Shown in pieces: positions 63,642 to 64,000 of a stretch of DNA of 64,000 bases. The translations under genes were made by a program, and so were the position numbers. Under the pieces are notes generated by a model. It worked only from the letters and a program-made list of their open reading frames with translations, was not told the origin of the DNA and ran no database searches. The DNA comes from Larimichthys crocea (taxonomy: Eukaryota > Chordata > Actinopteri > Sciaenidae): the NCBI RefSeq assembly GCF_000972845.2, contig NC_040021.1, positions 11,994,908 to 12,058,907 of the forward strand, given 5' to 3'. Position 1 is the first letter of the stretch. Each line of letters opens with the position of its first letter.

Positions 63642-64000
63642 CACGGACACACAGACGCACATACTCGTTCACATAATTAAACACACAGGCTCTTTCAGAT
63701 GCACATACTCAATATTTAGGCATGCAAATACAGTTGACCATAGGATACACACATGTATGTACACGTACACACACACACACACTTACAGCAGATATCAGGC
63801 CAGATCTCAGGTCTCTTTCATTGCCGACTCCAAATGGGAGCTTATAACGAGGGAGAGAGAGGATTAAGAGAAGGGGAAAAAAGTGAAACTGAGCTAATGT
63901 CCTTAAATACTGACAGGAAAGCTTTAGGGCCTCACACACATTCATTGCTACACACTCACTGACACAAAACACACACGTTTGCGTTCCAACAATGCACACT

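Larger units (their letters stand above)
56770..64000. other. Intergenic region, right end
   Basis: No gene that I can support. Holds a TC tract (57833-57851), GT tracts (58895-58935 and 60289-60324), (GAAG)n (59874-59921), (AC)n (60084-60124), a T21 run near 61059, (TG)n (62300-62369), CA tracts (63462-63485, 63609-63638, 63769-63781), pyrimidine-rich stretches (61850-62000, 63290-63400) and a candidate conserved segment (60345-60740). Confidence 0.65.

Noticed and set aside
63280..63867. 195-codon plus-strand open frame rich in His and Thr
   Set aside because: Most of it is translated CA microsatellite; no domain.

Overview
This is a vertebrate nuclear genome window, most probably from a percomorph teleost fish. 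The reasons are split genes with GT-AG introns, a very high density of (CA)n/(GT)n microsatellites, and short non-autonomous DNA transposons whose consensus I associate with percomorph genomes. There is no bacterial gene organisation: most open frames are intron or microsatellite read-through. I support two protein-coding genes.

Gene 1 (minus strand, about 42.8 kb down to 1) is eya4, an Eyes absent family transcriptional coactivator and HAD-type phosphatase. I joined 19 coding exons between 38625 and 1044 with consistent phases and GT-AG borders. They give a 642-residue protein that is collinear with vertebrate EYA4. A non-coding first exon and promoter probably lie near 42.4-42.85 kb. The penultimate coding exon exists as two tandem 101-nt versions (2583-2683 and 2402-2502), which must be used alternatively.

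Gene 2 (plus strand, 52373-55209 plus a roughly 1.5 kb 3' UTR to about 56.76 kb) is a six-exon TRIM gene (RING, B-box 2, coiled coil, PRY-SPRY), 457 residues, of the fish TRIM35/NF7-like type. An interferon-response-like motif lies about 50 bp before its ATG, and a 549-bp hAT-type element with a near-perfect 8-bp target duplication lies 0.4 kb further upstream.

Layout: 1-1043 eya4 3' UTR; 1044-15323 the densely packed exons encoding most of the protein; 15324-38592 long introns with three 5' exons and many repeats; 38593-42850 first coding exon, large intron and promoter; 42.9-52.3 kb intergenic; 52.3-56.8 kb TRIM gene; 56.8-64 kb intergenic with no gene I can support. The two genes are divergent, about 9.5 kb apart, and I see no functional link. 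The most unusual non-coding structure is a 97-98 % identical inverted duplication of about 130 bp (26984-27112 and 29529-29668) in the largest eya4 intron. I found no RNA gene, CRISPR array or complete autonomous transposon.
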